This document shows positions 7,207-17,038 of a DNA stretch of 64,000 nt, one piece after another. The DNA comes from Betaproteobacteria bacterium (GTDB lineage: Bacteria; Pseudomonadota; Gammaproteobacteria; Burkholderiales; Burkholderiaceae_C), in NCBI GenBank assembly GCA_025356445.1, contig JANXSZ010000025.1:1-64000 (forward strand). The letters are read 5' to 3'. A program made the position numbers and the translations under genes. Numbering within the stretch: position 1 is the stretch's first letter; every line of letters begins with the position of its first letter. Below the pieces are notes generated by a model. It ran no database searches. It was not told the origin of the DNA and worked only from the letters and a program-made list of their open reading frames with translations.

Positions 7207-8289
7207 TTACAGCTTGACGGTCTGCATGTAAGTATCGAAACGGCTTTCTGCCACACGGAACCAGGCCACTTGGTCGCGTTGGAATGTGCGGAAATCAGCA
7301 AAAATCTTCTTCCATTCAGGGCTCTTGGCATCGTTCTCTGCGTACACCTGCTGCGACGCCTTGAACGATGCATCCAAAATGTCTTTGCTGAACGGCAGCA
7401 ACTTGATCTTGGCACCAATCAGTTGCTTCAACGCCACGGGGTTGCGTGCGTCGTATTTGGCCAACATATCGGCAGATGCCAAAGCTGTCGCGGCCTCAAC
7501 AATAGCTTTGTTTTCTGGTGACAAGTCTTCCAAGGCTTTTTTGTTGATGAAGAAGTCCACCTCTGGGCCACCTTCCCACCAACCAGGGTAGTAATAGAAC
7601 GGTGCGACTTTGTTGAAGCCCAGCTTTTGATCGTCGTAAGGACCTACCCACTCAGCCGCGTCGATCGTGCCTTTTTCAAGCGCTTGGTAAATTTCGCCAC
7701 CAGGGATGCTTTGCGGGATCACGCCCATTTTGGCCATCACATCACCGACCAGACCACCACCCAGGCGCATCTTCAGGCCTTTCATGTCTGCCACGGTCTT
7801 GATTTCCTTACGGAACCAACCACCCATTTGGGTGCCCGTATTGCCACCGGCATAGCTCACCATGCCGTAACCAGCGTAGAACTCGTTCATCAGCTTACGG
7901 CCATTGCCGTGCATCATCCACGCGTTCATTTGGCGGGCATTCATGCCAAAGGGAATGGCAGCACCCAGCGCGAAAGCCGGGTTTTTACCGTAAAAGTAAT
8001 AAGGCACGGTGTGGCACATCTGCACGGAACCTTGCTGGACGCCGTCCACAACGCCAAAGCCAGGCATCAACTCGCCAGCGGCATGGACAGAAATCTCAAA
8101 CTTCCCACCGGACATGGCTTTGACTGCATTGGCGAACACCTCGGCAGCACCAAAAATGGTGTCCAACGGCTTGGGGAAACTCGATGCCAAGCGCCAGCGC
8201 ACTGCGGCCTGGGCATGCGCAGCAGGGGCCATACCTGCAGCCAGTACACCAGCAATACCTGCATTTTTGATAATTGAACGACGGTCCAT
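7207..8289 (-). CDS. dctP: TRAP transporter substrate-binding protein, TakP-like (DctP)
   Basis: A periplasmic binding protein of about 360 residues of the DctP/TakP group. Diagnostic blocks are GGWFRKEIK, LKMRLGGGLVGDVMAKMG, VPQSIPGGEIYQALEKG close variants, IDAAEWVGPYDDQKLGFNK and YYYPGWWEGGPE, which match TakP proteins that bind 2-oxo acids. The N-terminus MDRRSIIKNAG and the following hydrophobic run resemble a Tat signal ending at AHAQ. The ATG at 8289 is preferred over an in-frame GTG at 8298, because a GGAG box lies at proper spacing only for the ATG. It converges on dctQM, with which it must form one transporter. Confidence 0.93.
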   Translation of the reverse strand: MDRRSIIKNAGIAGVLAAGMAPAAHAQAAVRWRLASSFPKPLDTIFGAAEVFANAVKAMSGGKFEISVHAAGELMPGFGVVDGVQQGSVQMCHTVPYYFYGKNPAFALGAAIPFGMNARQMNAWMMHGNGRKLMNEFYAGYGMVSYAGGNTGTQMGGWFRKEIKTVADMKGLKMRLGGGLVGDVMAKMGVIPQSIPGGEIYQALEKGTIDAAEWVGPYDDQKLGFNKVAPFYYYPGWWEGGPEVDFFINKKALEDLSPENKAIVEAATALASADMLAKYDARNPVALKQLIGAKIKLLPFSKDILDASFKASQQVYAENDAKSPEWKKIFADFRTFQRDQVAWFRVAESRFDTYMQTVKL

Positions 8290-8424
8290 TAGGTTCACTC
8301 CGAGGGGTTAAACAAACTTCTTGCAGCACACTTGCGCAGCAAGACAGGCTTAAGATTCTAGGAAGTCATGGCTGCGATTTTCGCGGGGGTTTACCCTTTG
8401 CAAAATACAGCGCCAGCCAGCCAC

Positions 8425-10332
8425 TTACGCTACGGATTTAAGAGCAGGCAATGCCCCATTGATCTGCACTGCAAAACGATTTCGTATGGATGCAGCGATA
8501 CCCGCAGCATCCAGTCCCTGCATGGCCATCAGCCGGGCAGGATCACCATGCTCAATGAATTCATCTGCCAAGCCGAGCACCAGCAAAGGCTTGAGCACAC
8601 CGGCACTGGCCAGCGCCTCTGCGACGGCACTGCCGGCACCGCCCACCATGGTGCCCTCTTCCAGCGTGACCAAGGCTTCGTGGTCAGAAGCCGCTTGCAG
8701 CAGCAAAGCCAAGTCCAGCGGCTTGGCCCAGCGCATGTTGATGACGGTGGCATTCAGCTGCTCTGCCGCTTCCAGTGCAGGGTAAAGCAACGTGCCAAAA
8801 GCCAAAATCGCCACCCCTTGTCCACGGCGGCAGATTTCGCCTTTACCAAAAGGCAAAGCATCCAAGTTGGACGTGGTCGCAACACCAGCACCGGCACCAC
8901 GCGGGTAACGTACTGCGACCGGGTGATTTTGAGCGTACGCACTGCTCAGCAGCTGACGGCATTCCTGCTCGTCAGCAGGGCAAGCAATGCTCATGTTGGG
9001 AATACACCGCAGGAAAGCGATGTCATAAGCACCCGCATGGGTAGCCCCATCGGCCCCGACCAGACCGGCACGGTCAAGTGCAAAGACCACAGGCAGGTTT
9101 TGAATCGCCACGTCGTGAATCAACTGGTCGTAGGCGCGCTGCAAGAAGGTGGAGTAAATCGCCACCACAGGCTTCAAACCCTCACAGGCCAAACCGGCGG
9201 CAAACGTGACCGCATGCTGCTCAGCGATACCCACATCGTAATAGCGGCTGGGAAAGCGCTTTTCAAACTCCACCATGCCCGAGCCCTCGCGCATCGCAGG
9301 GGTGATGCCGATCAAGCGTGAATCATGTGCAGCCATGTCACACAGCCATTGGCCAAAAACCTGGGTGAAGGTGGTTTTGGCAGGTGCTGTCGCTTTCAGC
9401 AAGCCGACAGCCGGGTCGAACTTGCCTGGGCCGTGGTAGGCCACTGGATCAGCCTCAGCCAGCTTGTAGCCCTGACCTTTTTTAGTGACCACATGCAGGA
9501 ACTGAGGGCCGCTGCTGGTCGCCAGCAGGTGCTTGATGTTTTCCAGCGTGGGAATCAGGGATTCCAGATCATGGCCATCGATAGGGCCAATGTAATTAAA
9601 GCCGAACTTTTCAAACAGCGTGGCAGGCACCACCATGCCTTTGGCATGCTCTTCAAAGCGTTTGGCCAATTCGAACAGCGGGGGGGCGACCTGCAACACC
9701 TGTTTACCAACGCTCTTGGCTGCTGCGTAAAACTGGCCGCTCATCAGCTGCGCCAGATAGCGGTTCAGCGCGCCCACAGGCGGACTGATGGACATGTCGT
9801 TGTCATTCAAGATGACCAGCAGCTTGCCACCTTCGTGCAACTGCACGCCGGCGTTGTTCATCGCCTCAAAGGCCATGCCTGCGGTCATCGCGCCGTCACC
9901 AATCACGGCAATGGCGTGGCGGTTTTCGCCTTTGAGTTTGGCTGCCAGCGCCATGCCCAAGGCAGCAGAGATGCTGGTGGACGAGTGTGCGGTGCCGAAG
10001 GTGTCGTACACGCTCTCTTTGCGCTGAGGGAAACCGCTCAAGCCCCCCAACTGACGCAATGTAGGCAGACGGTCACGGCGGCCTGTCAAAATTTTGTGCG
10101 GGTAGGTTTGATGACCTACATCCCAGACGATACGGTCATTAGGCGTGTCAAACACGTAGTGCAGCGCAACGGTCAACTCCACAGTGCCCAGGTTGGAGCT
10201 GAGGTGACCGCCCGTGGCGGCGACGTTGTTCAGCACACAGGCACGCAACTCGTCAGCCAGGATGCCCAACTGGGCGCGGGGCAAGCGGCGCAGATCAGCA
10301 GGGTCGTTAACGGTATCAAGCAAGTTCGGCAT
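8425..10332 (-). CDS. dxs: 1-deoxy-D-xylulose-5-phosphate synthase
   Basis: Thiamine-diphosphate enzyme that condenses pyruvate with glyceraldehyde 3-phosphate, the first step of the MEP isoprenoid pathway. It has about 635 residues, as usual. Visible features are [15 protein letters not shown], the ThDP motif [14 protein letters not shown]...[33 protein letters not shown] and [27 protein letters not shown] at 10332 with GAGGA upstream is a better start than an in-frame TTG six bases earlier. It is the last gene of xseB-ispA-dxs, which places isoprenoid precursor supply next to prenyl chain synthesis. Confidence 0.97.
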   Translation of the reverse strand: MPNLLDTVNDPADLRRLPRAQLGILADELRACVLNNVAATGGHLSSNLGTVELTVALHYVFDTPNDRIVWDVGHQTYPHKILTGRRDRLPTLRQLGGLSGFPQRKESVYDTFGTAHSSTSISAALGMALAAKLKGENRHAIAVIGDGAMTAGMAFEAMNNAGVQLHEGGKLLVILNDNDMSISPPVGALNRYLAQLMSGQFYAAAKSVGKQVLQVAPPLFELAKRFEEHAKGMVVPATLFEKFGFNYIGPIDGHDLESLIPTLENIKHLLATSSGPQFLHVVTKKGQGYKLAEADPVAYHGPGKFDPAVGLLKATAPAKTTFTQVFGQWLCDMAAHDSRLIGITPAMREGSGMVEFEKRFPSRYYDVGIAEQHAVTFAAGLACEGLKPVVAIYSTFLQRAYDQLIHDVAIQNLPVVFALDRAGLVGADGATHAGAYDIAFLRCIPNMSIACPADEQECRQLLSSAYAQNHPVAVRYPRGAGAGVATTSNLDALPFGKGEICRRGQGVAILAFGTLLYPALEAAEQLNATVINMRWAKPLDLALLLQAASDHEALVTLEEGTMVGGAGSAVAEALASAGVLKPLLVLGLADEFIEHGDPARLMAMQGLDAAGIAASIRNRFAVQINGALPALKSVA

Positions 10333-10354
10333 GTTCAAAGAATCCTCAATGGCC

Positions 10355-11257
10355 TCAATTGTTCCGGCTCACCACCATGTACGCCAAAGCCCGCAAGGCC
10401 TGGGTAGCGGTGGTTTGCAAACCGCTGCGGTCTAAGGCGCTCAACGCATCAACCAGCAAGTCTTTCGCATGGGTTTGTGCACCCTCCAGGCCCATCAGCG
10501 AAACATAGGTAGGTTTATCGTTAGCAGCGTCTTTGCCCGCAGTTTTACCCAAAGTGACAGCGTCTGAGGTGACGTCCAAAATGTCATCAACGACTTGGAA
10601 AGCCAGGCCTAGCGCGGCACCAAAATCGTTCAGCGCCGCCAGAGTCTGGGGATTTGCGGCGCCACAGGCGGCACCCATCATCACGCTGCCTTGCAGCAGC
10701 GCACCGGTTTTCAGGCAATGCATGTGGCGCAACTGGTCTTGCGTCAACTGCTGGCCTACACTGGCCAAATCAATCGCCTGTCCACCAGCCATACCGCGCT
10801 GGCCCGCAGCGACCGCTAACAAACGGCAGAGTTTGGCTTGAATGGAAGCAGGTACAGAGACATCGTCAGGGGTCAATAACTCAAACGCCAACGCCTGCAG
10901 GGCGTCTCCCGCCAGCAATGCCTGCGCTTCGCCAAAGGCCACGTGAACGGTCGGCTTGCCCCTGCGCAAGATGTCGTTGTCCATGCAGGGCATATCGTCA
11001 TGCACAAGGGAATAGGCGTGGATCAATTCGGTGGCGCAGGCTGCACGCAAGGCGGCTTGGGCGTTACCCCCCACCGCCTCGCTGGCGGCGGCAACCAGCA
11101 GCGGGCGCAGGCGCTTACCGCCGTCCAGCACAGCGTAACGCATGGCAGCCCCCAGACCGGCTGGGGCATCGGCGTGTACCCAGGCGCACAGCGCTTCTTC
11201 AACGGCGCGCAGATGGGCGGCGCTCCAAAGCGCGAGATCAAAGCGGTCAGCACTCAT
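10355..11257 (-). CDS. ispA: Farnesyl diphosphate synthase (polyprenyl synthetase)
   Basis: Cytosolic prenyltransferase of about 300 residues that builds geranyl and farnesyl diphosphate from DMAPP and IPP. The first aspartate-rich motif is DDMPCMD and the second is DDILD, with GGKRLRPLL and [20 protein letters not shown] also typical of IspA. The ATG at 11257 overlaps the xseB stop as ATGA, arguing for translational coupling and against the slightly longer frame upstream. Dxs lies 22 bp downstream. Confidence 0.96.
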   Translation of the reverse strand: MSADRFDLALWSAAHLRAVEEALCAWVHADAPAGLGAAMRYAVLDGGKRLRPLLVAAASEAVGGNAQAALRAACATELIHAYSLVHDDMPCMDNDILRRGKPTVHVAFGEAQALLAGDALQALAFELLTPDDVSVPASIQAKLCRLLAVAAGQRGMAGGQAIDLASVGQQLTQDQLRHMHCLKTGALLQGSVMMGAACGAANPQTLAALNDFGAALGLAFQVVDDILDVTSDAVTLGKTAGKDAANDKPTYVSLMGLEGAQTHAKDLLVDALSALDRSGLQTTATQALRALAYMVVSRNN

Positions 11258-11478
11258 TCGGGTTTCCAAGGCTTGAGAGTGCCGTTGTCCAGCACTTCAA
11301 TTTGCTGCTCTACAGCGGTGAGTTTGTCGCGGCAATAGGCCAGCAGCGTCGCACCACGCTGGTAACCGGCCAATACCTGATCCAGCGGCATCTGGCCTGA
11401 CTCCAGCTCGCCAACGAGGCGCTCCAGCTCTTGCAAAGCCTGTTCATAGCTGGCGGGGGGCAAAGAAGCCTTGGACAT
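11254..11478 (-). CDS. xseB: Exodeoxyribonuclease VII small subunit
   Basis: 74-residue helical protein, full length for XseB, with the family core [22 protein letters not shown] spread over 10-31, then [27 protein letters not shown]. XseB binds XseA to form exonuclease VII, which degrades single-stranded DNA. Its linkage upstream of ispA and dxs is common in proteobacteria. It overlaps ispA by four bases. Confidence 0.95.
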   Translation of the reverse strand: MSKASLPPASYEQALQELERLVGELESGQMPLDQVLAGYQRGATLLAYCRDKLTAVEQQIEVLDNGTLKPWKPE

Positions 11479-11812
11479 GAAGGGTGAAATTGAGGTTAGG
11501 GATTAAAAGACGGGATAAAAAGCAACGCTTGTGACGCTGACATGTCAAAGCAGTCGCAACACGCCAACGTGCCATTTTAGGGGCAGCGGTATGCGAATCA
11601 GCATAACGGCGGTGCGACAGCGGCACAACACCAGATCAAGACTGGCAAACCCTGAAAAAGGCCCACGGCAAGGGTCAACCCCAAGTCTTTTGACCCCACA
11701 GGGTACAATCAAAGGCTAATTTGCCCCGATTCGTTCGGTTTCCTTGTCGCCATTTTGGCGTCACATCTCTCTCCCTTCATTGCCCAATTCGGGGAGCTTG
11801 GTCAGGTCGTTC
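11479..11812. other. Divergent promoter region, xseB and Rieske gene
   Basis: 334 bp separate the two start codons. No coding frame with family resemblance is present. A TACAAT hexamer lies at 11704-11709, but the TTGACC at 11690-11695 is too close to be its -35 element, so no promoter is claimed. No strong inverted repeat was seen. Confidence 0.4.
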
Positions 11813-12958
11813 ATGTCTGATTTAAGTCTTCAGCTGCTGCAGGCTCACTGCCAACTACCAGTTTCCAGTTACTTTGATGAGGCGCTCTACTCGCGTGAGT
11901 TAGCGACCATCTTTCAGTCTGGTCCTCGTTATGTGGGACATCAACTGGCGGTGCCCGAAGTGGGCGACTACTGCACACTTTCGCACGAAGGTGAAGGCCG
12001 TGCCTTGGTGCGCACGCCCCAAGGCGTGGAATTGATCTCCAACGTCTGCCGCCATCGCCAAGCGGTGATTCTGAAAGGGCGTGGCAAGTTACCTGCGTCC
12101 AATGAACAGACCAGCGGCAACATTGTCTGCCCGCTGCACCGCTGGACATACAACAGCCACGGCCAGTTGATAGGCGCACCTCATTTCGCCAAAGACCCCT
12201 GCCTGAACCTCAACAACTACCCGTTGCGTGAATGGAATGGCTTGCTGTTTGAAGACAACGGACGCGACATTGCCGCCGAATTAGGTGGCTTGGGTCCCCG
12301 CGCTGACCTCGACTTCACCGGCTATGCGCTAGACCGCGTCGAGTTGCACGAGTGCAACTACAACTGGAAGACCTTCATTGAGGTGTACTTGGAGGACTAC
12401 CACGTTGGTCCCTTCCACCCTGGCCTGGGCCAGTTTGTCAGCTGCGAAGAGTTGCAATGGCAGTTTGATGACAATTTTTCTGTGCAAACCGTCGGCATCA
12501 AAAAAGGCGAAGCCAACCGCCTGGGCCGCGCCGGTAGCCCGGTCTACCAGCGCTGGCACGAGGCACTCGCCAAATACAGCAACGACGTGCCACCTAAGCA
12601 CGGGGCGATTTGGCTCACCTACTACCCGCACATCATGGTGGAGTGGTATCCGCATGTGCTGACGGTCTCCACCTTGCACCCCATCAGCCCGCAAAAAACG
12701 CTGAACAAGGTGGAGTTTTACTACCCTGAAGAGATCGTCGCCTTCGAGCGTGAATTCGTCGAGGCCCAGCAGGCCGCCTACATGGAAACCTGTACCGAAG
12801 ACGACGAGATCGCCGAACGCATGGACGCAGGTCGCAAAGCGCTGATGCAACGCGGTGACAACGAGGTTGGCCCCTACCAGAGCCCCATGGAAGACGGTAT
12901 GCAGCACTTCCATGAGTGGTACCGCCTAGCGATGGCGAACGAACCACGGCTGACTTAA
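11813..12958 (+). CDS. Rieske non-heme iron oxygenase alpha subunit
   Basis: A 381-residue oxygenase of the aromatic ring-hydroxylating family. The N-terminal Rieske domain holds the [2Fe-2S] ligands C79-x-H81 and C106-x2-H109. The catalytic domain shows the mononuclear iron region NWKTFIEVYLEDYHVGPFHPG, including the two histidines. The substrate cannot be read from sequence. No beta subunit, ferredoxin or reductase gene is adjacent, so electron supply must come from elsewhere. This gene beside xseB-ispA-dxs is a recurring Comamonadaceae arrangement as far as I recall. The start is taken at the ATG at 11813; an in-frame ORF extends 69 bp upstream without a typical signal. Confidence 0.9.
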   Translation: MSDLSLQLLQAHCQLPVSSYFDEALYSRELATIFQSGPRYVGHQLAVPEVGDYCTLSHEGEGRALVRTPQGVELISNVCRHRQAVILKGRGKLPASNEQTSGNIVCPLHRWTYNSHGQLIGAPHFAKDPCLNLNNYPLREWNGLLFEDNGRDIAAELGGLGPRADLDFTGYALDRVELHECNYNWKTFIEVYLEDYHVGPFHPGLGQFVSCEELQWQFDDNFSVQTVGIKKGEANRLGRAGSPVYQRWHEALAKYSNDVPPKHGAIWLTYYPHIMVEWYPHVLTVSTLHPISPQKTLNKVEFYYPEEIVAFEREFVEAQQAAYMETCTEDDEIAERMDAGRKALMQRGDNEVGPYQSPMEDGMQHFHEWYRLAMANEPRLT

Positions 12959-12973
12959 GACCTTCATTATGTC

Positions 12974-13000
12974 GATTTGCTACTGTTTAAATAGCAAATC
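12974..13000. repeat. Short inverted repeat, mini-repeat family member
   Basis: GATTTGCTA (12974-12982) and TAGCAAATC (12992-13000) are perfect inverted copies with a nine-base loop, located between the Rieske and EamA genes. There is no T-tract after it. It shares the GCTA...TAGC/TTTAAA character of the dispersed mini-repeats seen elsewhere in the window. Confidence 0.6.
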
Positions 13001-13048
13001 ATGACCACCCAGCTTGCTTAGCTGCAGGCTTTAACTTAAAAAATACCT

Positions 13049-13927
13049 ATGCAAGCCCTCTGGATGCTGCTCGCCGCTTTTTTGTTTGCCACCATGGGGG
13101 TGTGCATCAAGTACGCGGCCAGCAGCTTCAACAGCATGGAGTTGGTGTTTTACCGGGGCGTGGTAGGGGTCATCTTCATGTTCGCGCTGGCCCGTCTGCG
13201 TGGCGTAAAGCTGTCCACCCAGTACCCCTGGATGCATATTTGGCGCAGCCTGATTGGTGTGCTCTCGCTCAGCGCCTGGTTCTACGCCCTCGCCCACCTG
13301 CCGCTGGCCACCGCCATGACGCTCAATTACATGAGCAGTGTCTGGATTGCAGCCTTCCTCGTCGGTGGTGCCCTGCTGCTCGGGCGCGGTCAAGCCCAAG
13401 GCCCGCTTGTGATGACTGTGCTGGCAGGATTCGCAGGGGTGGTGCTGCTGCTGCGCCCCACCGTAGATCAAAATCAAGCCTTTGCTGGCTTGCTGGGTCT
13501 GCTCTCAGGTATCGGTGCCGCATTCGCCTACATGCAAGTCATGGCACTGGGGAAAATTGGCGAACCGGACGAGCGCACCGTGTTTTATTTTGCGGTGGGT
13601 ACCGTCATCGCAGGCCTGATCGGTATGGTCGGGGTAGGCGTTTCCCCCTGGAACTGGCAAGGTTCGGTGTGGCTGCTGCCGATTGGCTTGCTGGCATCTG
13701 CTGGGCAACTGTGCATGACCCGCGCCTACAGCCGAGGCTCCACACTGGTGGTCGCCAGCTTGCAGTACTCCGGTATCGTGTTTTCAGCGGTCTACAGTCT
13801 GTTGCTGTTCGGTGACCAGATACCCACCATGGGCTGGGTGGGCATGGGTTTGATTGTCACCAGCGGTGTTGCCGCTACCATTCTGCGTGCCCACGCTGTG
13901 CCAAATTCACCTGCTGAAGAACATTAA
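13049..13927 (+). CDS. EamA/DMT-family transporter
   Basis: 292 residues with ten predicted membrane helices in two homologous halves, the drug/metabolite transporter plan. Typical patterns are LLAAFLFATMGVCIKYAA at the start, ELVFYRGVVG, PLATAMTLNYMSSVW in the first repeat and ASLQYSGIVFSAVYSLLLFGDQIP in the second. It is an inner-membrane exporter or permease with an unknown substrate. A sulfurtransferase gene follows 17 bp later and may be co-transcribed. Confidence 0.9.
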   Translation: MQALWMLLAAFLFATMGVCIKYAASSFNSMELVFYRGVVGVIFMFALARLRGVKLSTQYPWMHIWRSLIGVLSLSAWFYALAHLPLATAMTLNYMSSVWIAAFLVGGALLLGRGQAQGPLVMTVLAGFAGVVLLLRPTVDQNQAFAGLLGLLSGIGAAFAYMQVMALGKIGEPDERTVFYFAVGTVIAGLIGMVGVGVSPWNWQGSVWLLPIGLLASAGQLCMTRAYSRGSTLVVASLQYSGIVFSAVYSLLLFGDQIPTMGWVGMGLIVTSGVAATILRAHAVPNSPAEEH

Positions 13928-13944
13928 ATTCTGGACATATTCTC

Positions 13945-14811
13945 ATGACAACCTTCACCACGCTGATTGCCGTAGACCAGCTCAAAGCCCTGCAAGCTGC
14001 TGGCACCCCGTTGATGGTGTTTGACTGCACCTCAGACCTGATGAAGCCTGAAACAGGCCCACAGCAGTATGCCGATGCCCACATTCCTGGTGCTCTCTAC
14101 GCCCATTTGGACACCGCCTTGAGCGATAAATCCGGGGCCACCGATGCAGCCTCGGGTGGCCGCCACCCACTGCCTTCGCGCGAAAAATTTGCCCATTGGC
14201 TCAGCAGCATCGGCTTCAGCAACACCATGCAGGCCGTGGTCTATGACCGCAACGGCGTCAACTACTGCGGCCGCCTGTGGTGGATGCTGAAATGGGCCGG
14301 GCATGACGCCGTGGCCGTGTTGGACGGTGGGCTTCAAGCGTGGCAAGCCAGTGGTGGCGCGGTAGCGCTGGGGACAGAAACACCTTCAGCCCCGTCAAAC
14401 TATGCTTTAGCGCAACCTCTGCGGGCACTAGCAGCTATTAAAACCGTAGCATCTGGTATCGGAAAATCCAGCCAAACCATCGTTGATGCCCGTGCTACAC
14501 CCCGCTTCAAAGGCGAAGTGGAGCCACTGGACCCCATTGCCGGTCACATCCCAGGCGCACTGAACCGGCCTTTCAATCACAACCTGGGCGCTGATGGCAA
14601 ATTCAAGCCTGCCACCCAGCTGAAAGCCGAGTTCGAGGCACTCCTGGGCGGGCGTGACCCTGCCACCGTTGTCCACCACTGCGGCAGCGGCGTGAGTGCC
14701 GTGCCCAATGTACTGGCGATGGAAATAGCGGGCTTGGGGCAGGCTGCGCTGTTTGCAGGCAGCTGGAGCGAATGGAGCAACACGGCAGGGATGCCGGTTG
14801 CGCAGGGATAG
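13945..14811 (+). CDS. sseA: Sulfurtransferase (3-mercaptopyruvate/thiosulfate type)
   Basis: Two rhodanese domains in 288 residues. The N-terminal domain has YDRNGVNYCGRLWWML and VAVLDGGLQAW. The C-terminal active loop is HHCGSGVSA, closer to the CGSGVTA loop of mercaptopyruvate sulfurtransferases than to the CRKGVT loop of thiosulfate enzymes. It would move sulfane sulfur from a donor to thiol or cyanide acceptors in the cytosol. The linker between the domains (about 150-175) contains an AT-rich mini-repeat core at 14430-14445 that is translated in frame. The gene symbol is assigned by type. Confidence 0.88.
   Translation: MTTFTTLIAVDQLKALQAAGTPLMVFDCTSDLMKPETGPQQYADAHIPGALYAHLDTALSDKSGATDAASGGRHPLPSREKFAHWLSSIGFSNTMQAVVYDRNGVNYCGRLWWMLKWAGHDAVAVLDGGLQAWQASGGAVALGTETPSAPSNYALAQPLRALAAIKTVASGIGKSSQTIVDARATPRFKGEVEPLDPIAGHIPGALNRPFNHNLGADGKFKPATQLKAEFEALLGGRDPATVVHHCGSGVSAVPNVLAMEIAGLGQAALFAGSWSEWSNTAGMPVAQG
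14430..14445. repeat. Mini-repeat core inside sseA
   Basis: AGCAGCTATTAAAACC, translated in the linker between the two rhodanese domains. Same core as at 32908. Confidence 0.5.
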
Positions 14812-14841
14812 CCCTCCCCAATGGCCCTCTCTCTTTGAACC

Positions 14842-16101
14842 TTACTGCTTGCCGATTTCGGTGAGCAAACGCGTCATCAGGTACAGGCGTGGCACGATGG
14901 AATCCACCTCGATGTACTCGTCTTTGGCGTGGTAGCCAAAACCTGCCAAGCCAAAGCTTTCAACCACCGCAGCCTTGCCAGAGCGACCTGCAAAACCGGC
15001 ATCTGTAGCGCCACCCGTCATGGGTACCAGTTGCAAGGGGCGGCCCTCCAATTCGGCGTAAATCGCTTGAGCCTGTGCAGCCAGGGCGCGGCCTTTGTCA
15101 GAGGCAACAAAGGGCGGACGGCCAATTTCCATGGTGATGGTGGTCACGGTGTCAGGCACCAGCGGCGCAGCATTGACCTTGGCCTGCAAAGCAGCTTGCA
15201 GTTTTTCAGCCGCGCCGTTTTGCGTGGTACGCACATCACCGGTAGCCTCGGCCATCTCGGGAATTTGGTTGCGAACCAAACCCGCTTTGGATACCGTCCA
15301 GCTCAGTTGCGCACCCGGGATATCCTTTGCCATGTCCCGCGTTTGCACCAGTTGGTGTGACAGCTCGACCAAGGCATTGCGACCCAATTCTGGCGCGGCA
15401 CCGGCGTGCGCTGCACGGCCTTTGACGCTCATCGTCGCGGTCGCCGTGCCGCTGGCACCCAGCAACAGCGCTTCGGTTTTAGCGACGGACTTGGCTGCAG
15501 TAGGCTCGCAAGACAGCACCACATCGCTCTGGTCCGCCAAAGTGGCGATCAACTCACCTGAGCCGGTAGAACCGACTTCTTCGTCCGCATTGAACACCAC
15601 TGTCAAGGTGGCAAAGTCGCGCCAACCGGAATCACGCAAAATTTTGAGCGAATGCAAGATCACCGCAATACCGCCTTTGTCATCCGCAATGCCAGGGCCG
15701 TAAATGCGGTTGCCTTCCACTCGGTACGGCTGGCTGGCCAAAATACCGGGCTGGTACACCGTGTCCATGTGCGCCATCATCATCACGCGCTTTCTGCCCG
15801 TGCCCTCAAACCGCCCTACCACAATGTCAGCACCGCCTGCTTTGGTGGACTTGACACGCTCAATCTTGGCGCCCATGGCCAGCAAACGAGCCTCGGTAAA
15901 GGCAGCCATTTTGGCCAAACCAGCGGCATCACTGCTACCCGACTCGATCATCACCATGTCACGCAGGCTGTCGATCACGGCGGACTGGGCTTGCTCGGCA
16001 GCGGCCTTAAGGCCTGCATCAGGTGCCGCATGGGCACTGGTGAACAGCCCGGCCAAGGTGAGTGCGACGACAAGGGTGGATACGGTTTTAGGCAAGTTCA
16101 T
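14842..16101 (-). CDS. M20 metallopeptidase, glutamate carboxypeptidase-like
   Basis: Secreted zinc peptidase of about 419 residues. An N-terminal signal peptide ends at SAHA. The M20 metal-site blocks follow: MMMAHMDTVY (H and catalytic D), GPGIADDKGGIAVIL (bridging D), VFNADEEVGSTGS (catalytic and ligand E), and a C-terminal GFGYHAKDEYIEVDS ligand region. This pattern matches the CPG2-type periplasmic carboxypeptidases that release C-terminal glutamate. The start is ATG 16101 with GGAAG upstream rather than the longer in-frame option. Confidence 0.9.
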   Translation of the reverse strand: MNLPKTVSTLVVALTLAGLFTSAHAAPDAGLKAAAEQAQSAVIDSLRDMVMIESGSSDAAGLAKMAAFTEARLLAMGAKIERVKSTKAGGADIVVGRFEGTGRKRVMMMAHMDTVYQPGILASQPYRVEGNRIYGPGIADDKGGIAVILHSLKILRDSGWRDFATLTVVFNADEEVGSTGSGELIATLADQSDVVLSCEPTAAKSVAKTEALLLGASGTATATMSVKGRAAHAGAAPELGRNALVELSHQLVQTRDMAKDIPGAQLSWTVSKAGLVRNQIPEMAEATGDVRTTQNGAAEKLQAALQAKVNAAPLVPDTVTTITMEIGRPPFVASDKGRALAAQAQAIYAELEGRPLQLVPMTGGATDAGFAGRSGKAAVVESFGLAGFGYHAKDEYIEVDSIVPRLYLMTRLLTEIGKQ

Positions 16102-16190
16102 AGAAGCTTCCAGGGTTTGAGGACGTGAACACATCACCCCAATAGCTTAGCCGCACAGTGGCGCAGCAGGTGTCCTGCACAGTACAAGCC

Positions 16191-16934
16191 TCAGGATGCC
16201 AAATACACATTGGCCAACTGGGCACGCTCAGCAGGCCCCACGCCCAGGTCGTGTTCCAAATAGGCCTCCAGCCCACCGTGGTCATGCTCAACCACGTCAA
16301 AAGCAGCCGTCAGAAAATCCTCCTGCACGCGGTAAAGCACATCGCGCACTTCGGGTGTCAACGGGCCTCCGGCGTGAGGGGGTATTTTCAGCAGCACATT
16401 GGTCAGCAAATAGTCTTGCATCACCACCTCCCGCGATACGCCCAGGCTCAGCAAAATCAGCGCGGCAGCAAAGCCGGTGCGGTCTTTGCCAGCGGTGCAG
16501 TGGAACACCAGCGGCGCATCAGACGCCAGCAATTGGGCAAACAACGCCTTGAAGCGGGGGGTGTTGTGGTGGACGAAATCGCGGTAGGTTTGCTGCATCA
16601 GGCTGACCATGTCGGCAGCAGTGAGCACATCACCCGCATCCAGGCGTTCGGTCAGCCGCTGAACCACAGTCGGCTCAATAGTCAGCGCCTGCACCTCGGC
16701 ATTGGGCAGGATACAGGGGGCACCCAAGCGCTCTTGCGCTCCGCGAAAATCACACACACGGTGAATACCCAAGCCTGCCACCACAGCCAAATCCTCCGCC
16801 GTCAAACTGCCCAGATGGTCTGATCGGAACAGCTTGCGCCACTGCAATGACCGCCCGTTCAAACCTTCGTAGCCTCCCAGATCGCGAAAATTGGTAGCAC
16901 CTTGGAGCGAGAGGGAACGGGTGGGCATGGGCAT
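16191..16934 (-). CDS. Tyrosine-protein phosphatase-like protein
   Basis: About 248 residues with an N-terminal NFRDLGGYEG block and the active loop FHCTAGKDRTGFAAALIL, the HCx5R signature of the Y_phosphatase3 (IphP-like) family. The catalytic Cys and Arg are present. Such enzymes dephosphorylate phosphotyrosine or phosphoinositide-like substrates in vitro; the natural substrate is unknown. There is no signal peptide in the form starting at ATG 16934; a TTG 39 bases earlier is possible. It is a single gene between two minus-strand genes with unrelated functions. Confidence 0.85.
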   Translation of the reverse strand: MPMPTRSLSLQGATNFRDLGGYEGLNGRSLQWRKLFRSDHLGSLTAEDLAVVAGLGIHRVCDFRGAQERLGAPCILPNAEVQALTIEPTVVQRLTERLDAGDVLTAADMVSLMQQTYRDFVHHNTPRFKALFAQLLASDAPLVFHCTAGKDRTGFAAALILLSLGVSREVVMQDYLLTNVLLKIPPHAGGPLTPEVRDVLYRVQEDFLTAAFDVVEHDHGGLEAYLEHDLGVGPAERAQLANVYLAS

Positions 16935-17038
16935 GGCGGCTTGTTTGATAAAGATTATTGATTTAGCGCTCAAGTGTCGCCGAAAAGAACAATACAGGCG
17001 GCTGCCGGGTCAAACCCATACCCCATTACCGGGGTGGG

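Noticed and set aside
8368-10407. Long plus-strand open frames opposite dxs
   Set aside because: They are antisense shadows of a highly conserved gene and lack any family motif.
11690-11709. Promoter TTGACC/TACAAT upstream of the Rieske gene
   Set aside because: The spacer is only eight bases, far too short for a sigma-70 promoter.
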